A stretch of DNA of 8,917 nucleotides from Acidimicrobiales bacterium (GTDB taxonomy: Bacteria > Actinomycetota > Acidimicrobiia > Acidimicrobiales > Acidimicrobilacustridaceae). The position numbers and the translations under genes were made by a program. The notes under the pieces are model-generated. The model saw nothing but the letters and a program-made list of their open reading frames with translations, ran no database searches and was not told where the DNA came from. Where the stretch lies: positions 1 to 8,917 of the forward strand of contig JALRFT010000211.1 in the NCBI GenBank assembly GCA_023261915.1, in the 5' to 3' direction. This document shows, in pieces, positions 6,037-8,917 of this stretch. Within the stretch, counting starts at the first letter, position 1. Every line of letters starts with the position of its first letter.

Positions 6037-6678
6037 ATGCCACGACCACGCAGCCCCAAGGGTCGGGCCCGCGAGACCAACGAGCGTCTCGCCCTCGAAT
6101 ACCCCGACGCCCGATGCGAACTCAATCATCGCAACCCGTTTGAGTTGTTGGCGGCCACGATTCTGTCGGCCCAGTGCACCGACGAACGCGTCAACATGGT
6201 GACGCCTGCTCTCTTTAAGCGATACCCCGACCCCGAGTCGCTTGCGGTGGCGAATCCCGCCGACGTCGAGGAACTCGTCCACTCCACCGGCTTCTATCGC
6301 GCCAAGGCAGCCAACCTCATCGGCATGGCCACCGGACTCGTCGAACGTTTCGGCAGCGAGGTGCCCACGGCCACCGAGGATCTGGTGACCCTGCCCGGCG
6401 TCGGCCGCAAGACGGCCAATGTGGTGCGCAGTGTGGCGCTCGGCCTACCTGGTCTGCCCGTCGACACCCACGTGGGCCGCCTCGTGCGACGCCTCGGCAT
6501 CACCGAGGAGGAAGATCCGGTCAAGGTGGAGATGGCATTGAACGCCATGATCGCCCCCGACGACCGGGGCCGGTTCAGCCTGCGGCTCATCCTGCATGGC
6601 CGTCGCGTCTGCCCGGCCCGCAAGCCCCGCTGTGGCGACTGCTCCCTCGCCGACTTCTGCCCGTCGTCACAGTTGTAG
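6037..6678 (+). CDS. nth: Endonuclease III (DNA glycosylase/AP lyase)
   Basis: A base-excision repair enzyme that removes oxidised pyrimidines and nicks the resulting abasic site. The length, 213 residues, matches the family. Visible features are FELLAATILSAQCTD (35-49), the helix-hairpin-helix LPGVGRKTANVV (119-130) with catalytic Lys125, and VDTHVGRLVRRLG (142-154) with catalytic Asp143. A C-terminal [4Fe-4S] loop has Cys192, Cys199, Cys202 and Cys208 in the classic C-X6-C-X2-C-X5-C spacing. All key residues are present. The start is ATG 6037; there is no ribosome site, but TAACCT is correctly placed for a leaderless mRNA. The basic leader MPRPRSPKGRARE is normal for actinobacterial homologues. 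Confidence 0.97.
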   Translation: MPRPRSPKGRARETNERLALEYPDARCELNHRNPFELLAATILSAQCTDERVNMVTPALFKRYPDPESLAVANPADVEELVHSTGFYRAKAANLIGMATGLVERFGSEVPTATEDLVTLPGVGRKTANVVRSVALGLPGLPVDTHVGRLVRRLGITEEEDPVKVEMALNAMIAPDDRGRFSLRLILHGRRVCPARKPRCGDCSLADFCPSSQL

Positions 6679-6682
6679 CGAT

Positions 6683-6692
6683 ACGCCGGCGT
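6683..6692. repeat. Perfect 10-bp palindrome between nth and the small helical gene
   Basis: ACGCCGGCGT lies four bases after the nth stop in the 32-bp convergent gap (6679-6710). It has no spacer and no following T-run, so terminator function is doubtful. In GC-rich DNA a palindrome of this kind can arise by chance. Confidence 0.3.
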
Positions 6693-6710
6693 CAGTGCAC
6701 CGTTGACCGC

Positions 6711-6947
6711 TCAGGACTGTCCCTTGTTGGCGAGCGAGCGCACGACCGCGTCGAGACGTCGGGAGGCTTGCGAGAGCGCCCGTTCCACCTCGTAAAGGTC
6801 CGCTGCATCGCCCTCGCGTCCACCGACTCCGAGTCGTTCGGCGCTCGCCGCTACCCGCTCAAGGGCTTCGGTCAGCGCTGCGGCCAACGAACTCAACTCT
6901 GCGTGTTCCCGCTCCACGAGGTCAGTCTGCCCGCTTGCATCGCTCAT
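6711..6947 (-). CDS. Small helical, probably coiled-coil protein of unknown function
   Basis: A 78-residue, largely polar and alpha-helical protein that I do not recognise. Two predicted helices, about 8-40 (rich in Leu, Ala and Glu) and 48-73 (YEVERALSQASRRLDAVVRSL), are separated by a Gly-rich turn (GVGGREGD, 40-47), suggesting a helical hairpin or dimerising coiled coil. There is no signal peptide, membrane segment, metal site or DNA-binding motif. Codon use looks like its neighbours, with G or C at most third positions, which supports real coding. The frame is open upstream to 7322, but that part lies antisense to hisD. ATG 6947 is the first sensible start, although no ribosome site or TANNNT is well placed. 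It is divergent from hisD across about 62 bp. Its size recalls the exonuclease VII small subunit, but the motifs do not match. Confidence 0.65.
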   Translation of the reverse strand: MSDASGQTDLVEREHAELSSLAAALTEALERVAASAERLGVGGREGDAADLYEVERALSQASRRLDAVVRSLANKGQS

Positions 6948-6994
6948 GACGTAGACGGACGCAAACGGACACCGTTGGTTCGGCGTTGGAGGGG

Positions 6995-7000
6995 TAGCGT
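6995..7000 (+). promoter_or_regulatory. Putative -10 element of the hisD-hisC operon
   Basis: TAGCGT, the same hexamer proposed for rlmN, lies nine bases before the ATG at 7010 and 32 bases before GTG 7033. A TTGGTT 14 bases upstream is too close to be a standard -35. Transcription would start around 7006-7010. Confidence 0.45.
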
Positions 7001-7009
7001 GGCAGGGCG

Positions 7010-7036
7010 ATGACCGTGCCGATTGAGGGCTTGTGA
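7010..7036 (+). CDS. Possible 8-codon upstream ORF ahead of hisD
   Basis: ATG at 7010 opens a frame encoding MTVPIEGL and ending at TGA 7034-7036. The stop overlaps the GTG start candidate of hisD (7033-7035) and ends two bases before the alternative ATG at 7039. It begins just after the putative TAGCGT -10, so it would be the first frame on the mRNA. There are no histidine codons, so it is not a classical his attenuator leader; translational coupling to hisD is more likely. It may also simply be untranslated leader. Confidence 0.3.
   Translation: MTVPIEGL
7025..7029 (+). promoter_or_regulatory. Ribosome-binding site of hisD
   Basis: GAGGG, nine bases before ATG 7039 and three before GTG 7033. 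The spacing favours ATG 7039 (protein beginning MLNRLDLRG) over GTG 7033, a two-residue difference. Confidence 0.45.
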
Positions 7037-8361
7037 CCATGCTGAACCGACTCGACCTCCGAGGTGTGTCCGATCCCCGGACCGTGCTGCCTCGACCCAG
7101 CGACGAGCCCGATGAAACCCGGGCGGCGGCCCTCGGGACGGTTCGATCCATCATCGCTGCCGTGCGCGCCGAGGGTGATGCTGCCCTGCACCGTTTCACC
7201 GCCGAGTTCGACGGGGTGACGCTCGATGACGTGCGCGTCTCGCCACAGGACTGCGTTGCTGCCCTCGAGTCGATCGACCCGGCATTGCGTAACGCCCTTG
7301 AGGTGGCAGCGGACAACATCACCTCTTTCCACCGGGATCAGGTACGGCCCGACCACGAATGGGAGCGGGAGGGGATCTACGTCCGTGGGCGCACGGTTGC
7401 CGTGGGGCGGGCCGGTTGCTACGTGCCCGGTGGCCGCGGGGCCTACCCCTCGACGGTGCTGATGACGGCCATTCCCGCCCGGGTTGCCGGCGTTGGACAG
7501 GTGGTGCTGTGCGTTCCGCCGGATCGCACCACCGGAACCGTCGCTCCGGCCGTACTCGCCGCGGCCGCTGTTGCCGGCGTCGATGAGGTGTACGCCGTCG
7601 GTGGCGCTCAAGCCATCGCCGCCATGGCCTATGGGACGGCGTCCATTCCCCCTGTCGACGTGATCTGTGGGCCAGGGAATCTCTACGTGGCGCTCGCCAA
7701 GCGTGAGGTCGCCGGTGCGGTCGGCATCGCCGCCGCCTTCGCCGGACCATCGGAGATCGTCGTGGTGGCAGATGACATCGCACCGGTTGAGGCTGCGGCC
7801 GTTGATGTCATGGTGCAGGCTGAGCACGGGCCTGACGGCATGGCGTGGCTGATCACGTGGTCAGAGTCAGCGGCTGATGCCATCGATGCTGCCATCGCCC
7901 GCCGCGTCGAGGAAGCTCCTCGTCGGAACGAGATCACCGCCACGCTGTCATCCAACGGCTGGCTGGCCCTCGTCGACGGTCCGATCGAGGCCATCGAACT
8001 CGCCAATCTCATCGCTCCCGAGCACCTCCAGTTGATGTGTGAGGGCGCCGATGACCTCGCCGACTCGGTCCGTAACGCCGGCGCCGTGTTCTGCGGCAAC
8101 CTCGCCCCAGCGTCCTTCGGTGACTACGTGGCTGGGCCCAGCCACGTGTTGCCCACATTCGGTTCGGCCCGCTTCGGTAGCGCGCTGACGGTGGACGACT
8201 TCACCAAACAGGTGCACATCGTCTCGGTCGACGCCGATGGCTTCGCCACCTACGGCCCTGTGGTCGAGACCCTGGCAGTTGCCGAGGGATTCGAGGCCCA
8301 CGCCGATTCGGTCCGGGTGCGACGACCGGACGAGTCCTCGGGTCGTGCGGTGGGATCATGA
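7033..8361 (+). CDS. hisD: Histidinol dehydrogenase
   Basis: HisD catalyses the last two steps of histidine synthesis, oxidising L-histidinol to histidine with two NAD+ and a Zn2+. The 442-residue length is normal. Visible landmarks are GRAGCYVPGGRGAYPSTVLM (125-144), VGGAQAIAAMAYG (189-201), CGPGNLYVALAKREVAG (212-228) and AGPSEIVVVAD (237-247). By alignment in memory to the E. coli enzyme, the zinc ligands are Gln262, His265, Asp364 and His423, and the catalytic pair is Glu330-His331 in APEHLQ, with His371 in GPSHVLPT. All are present. The usual Asp of the I-D-x-x-AGPSE signature is Ala234, and a small residue before QAEH is Val261. GTG 7033 and ATG 7039 are both possible starts; the ribosome site favours 7039. 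The stop overlaps the hisC start (ATGA), so the two are translationally coupled. Confidence 0.97.
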   Translation: MTMLNRLDLRGVSDPRTVLPRPSDEPDETRAAALGTVRSIIAAVRAEGDAALHRFTAEFDGVTLDDVRVSPQDCVAALESIDPALRNALEVAADNITSFHRDQVRPDHEWEREGIYVRGRTVAVGRAGCYVPGGRGAYPSTVLMTAIPARVAGVGQVVLCVPPDRTTGTVAPAVLAAAAVAGVDEVYAVGGAQAIAAMAYGTASIPPVDVICGPGNLYVALAKREVAGAVGIAAAFAGPSEIVVVADDIAPVEAAAVDVMVQAEHGPDGMAWLITWSESAADAIDAAIARRVEEAPRRNEITATLSSNGWLALVDGPIEAIELANLIAPEHLQLMCEGADDLADSVRNAGAVFCGNLAPASFGDYVAGPSHVLPTFGSARFGSALTVDDFTKQVHIVSVDADGFATYGPVVETLAVAEGFEAHADSVRVRRPDESSGRAVGS

Positions 8362-8917
8362 CCCACCCGGTCACACCGCGTCCCGATGTCGAATTGATCG
8401 CTGGCTACCACTCGCCCCAACTCAACGTTGATGTGCGTCTCAACACCAACGAGTCACCCGAACCGCCTCCGACGGCCTTCAATGCCGAACTCGCTGTCGC
8501 GCTCAAGGAAGTGTCTTGGAATCGCTACCCGGATCGAACCATGTCGGCCCTCCGGGAGCGGATCGGGGCGTTCCACCATGTGGATCCGGCCATGGTGTTC
8601 TGCGCCAACGGATCCAACGAGGTGCTCCAGAGTGTGCTGTTGGCCTACGGCGGTCCCGGTCGCTCGGCCGTGGTGTGGGAACCGACGTATGCGCTTCACA
8701 GCCACATCGCCCGGGTCGTCGGCACGAGTGTGACGGTGGCGGAGCGAGCGGCGGACTTCGCCATCGAAAGTGATGCAGCTGTCCGTCTGATTGCGGAAGA
8801 ACGGCCCGACGTGGCGTTCCTGTGCTCACCCAACAACCCCACGGGCACCGAGGACCCGTCGTCCACGACGGCGGCGGTGGTGGCGGCGGCGAGCGCAGCG
8901 GGCTGCCTCGTGATCGC
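8358..8917 (+). CDS. hisC: Histidinol-phosphate aminotransferase, N-terminal 186 residues; 3' end outside window
   Basis: HisC is a PLP-dependent fold-type I aminotransferase converting imidazole-acetol phosphate to L-histidinol phosphate, the substrate precursor for HisD after dephosphorylation. Visible motifs are RLNTNESPEPPP (27-38), NRYPD (55-59), CANGSNEVLQ at 82-91 (PLP phosphate region), WEPTYALH (107-114) and the strongly diagnostic SPNNPTG (157-163), whose Asn contacts the PLP ring. The Schiff-base lysine lies beyond the edge. The ATG at 8358 overlaps the hisD TGA by four bases, and only a weak GGTGGGA precedes it, consistent with coupling to hisD. Other his genes (such as hisB and hisH) would be expected downstream but are not seen. 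Confidence 0.95.
   Translation, partial: MTHPVTPRPDVELIAGYHSPQLNVDVRLNTNESPEPPPTAFNAELAVALKEVSWNRYPDRTMSALRERIGAFHHVDPAMVFCANGSNEVLQSVLLAYGGPGRSAVVWEPTYALHSHIARVVGTSVTVAERAADFAIESDAAVRLIAEERPDVAFLCSPNNPTGTEDPSSTTAAVVAAASAAGCLVI

Noticed and set aside
5989..6282. N-terminal extension of mshD to the ATG at 6282
   Set aside because: It would run antisense through the first 246 bases of nth, shows no MshD similarity, and bypasses the well-placed TAGCCT at 5996-6001.
6711..6947. Exonuclease VII small subunit (xseB)
   Set aside because: Size and helical character fit, but the family's conserved E-x-A-x-x-x-L-E-x-I-V pattern and the L-E-E-S-L-x-x-Y-E-x-G helix are not found.
7010..7036. Histidine attenuator leader peptide
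   Set aside because: The short frame has no His codons, and no terminator/antiterminator hairpin pair is visible before hisD.
6922..7827. Minus-strand 301-codon frame, and another at 6711-7322 extended, opposite hisD
   Set aside because: The hisD plus-strand translation is unmistakable. The minus-strand products are low-complexity His/Gly/Arg-rich shadows; only the last 78 codons (6947-6711) lie outside hisD and look coding.
1..8917. Mobile element, CRISPR array, toxin-antitoxin pair or defence island
   Set aside because: I saw no direct repeat arrays, transposase or integrase motifs, tRNA-adjacent attachment sites, or compositional break; gaps between genes are all about 115 bp or less and gene content is housekeeping.

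Overview
The window is GC-rich, tightly packed bacterial chromosome. It most likely comes from an actinobacterium, plausibly an Acidimicrobiia-type lineage. The strongest clue is a mycothiol synthase (mshD), because mycothiol is essentially an actinobacterial thiol. Supporting clues are a FadD17/FadD19-like acyl-CoA ligase, a TAP-like secreted hydrolase, frequent GTG starts, and promoters placed so that transcripts would begin at or near the start codon. I assigned no species. I see no tRNA, rRNA, CRISPR array, insertion sequence, phage gene or other mobile element, and no gene-free stretch over about 120 bases.

Layout, left to right. (1) Positions 1-2510 are a minus-strand run: a GTG-started four-helix membrane protein (2510-2130), a TAP-like alpha/beta-hydrolase lipoprotein (2099-696), and an acyl-CoA synthetase (595 to the left edge, truncated). 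(2) A divergent 115-bp region leads to a plus-strand sugar-phosphate-type nucleotidyltransferase (2626-3396). (3) This converges, 3 bp apart, on the 23S rRNA/tRNA methyltransferase gene rlmN (minus, 4449-3400). (4) Only 24 bp separate rlmN from a divergent VIT1/CCC1-family metal transporter (plus, 4474-5250). The two -10 elements here share the same TA step. (5) The transporter converges on mshD (minus, 5988-5263), which diverges across 48 bp from the endonuclease III gene nth (plus, 6037-6678). (6) nth converges on a small unknown helical protein (minus, 6947-6711). (7) That gene diverges from the head of a histidine operon: a possible 8-codon upstream ORF, hisD (7033-8361), and hisC, which overlaps hisD by 4 bp and runs off the right edge.

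Functionally these are mostly housekeeping genes: lipid activation, secreted peptide or ester hydrolysis, nucleotide-sugar chemistry, rRNA modification, metal handling, redox buffering, DNA repair and histidine synthesis. The only firm multi-gene pathway unit is hisD-hisC.

I found no convincing new multi-gene system. The most interesting layer is regulatory. A TANNNT element lies 6-9 nt before the start codon at five start sites, with weaker matches at two more. There is one overlapping bidirectional promoter, and each convergent junction carries a short inverted repeat. Among the proteins, the points worth a second look are an MshD with a shortened N-terminal half, a HisD departing from its family signature at two usually conserved positions, and two small proteins I do not recognise.
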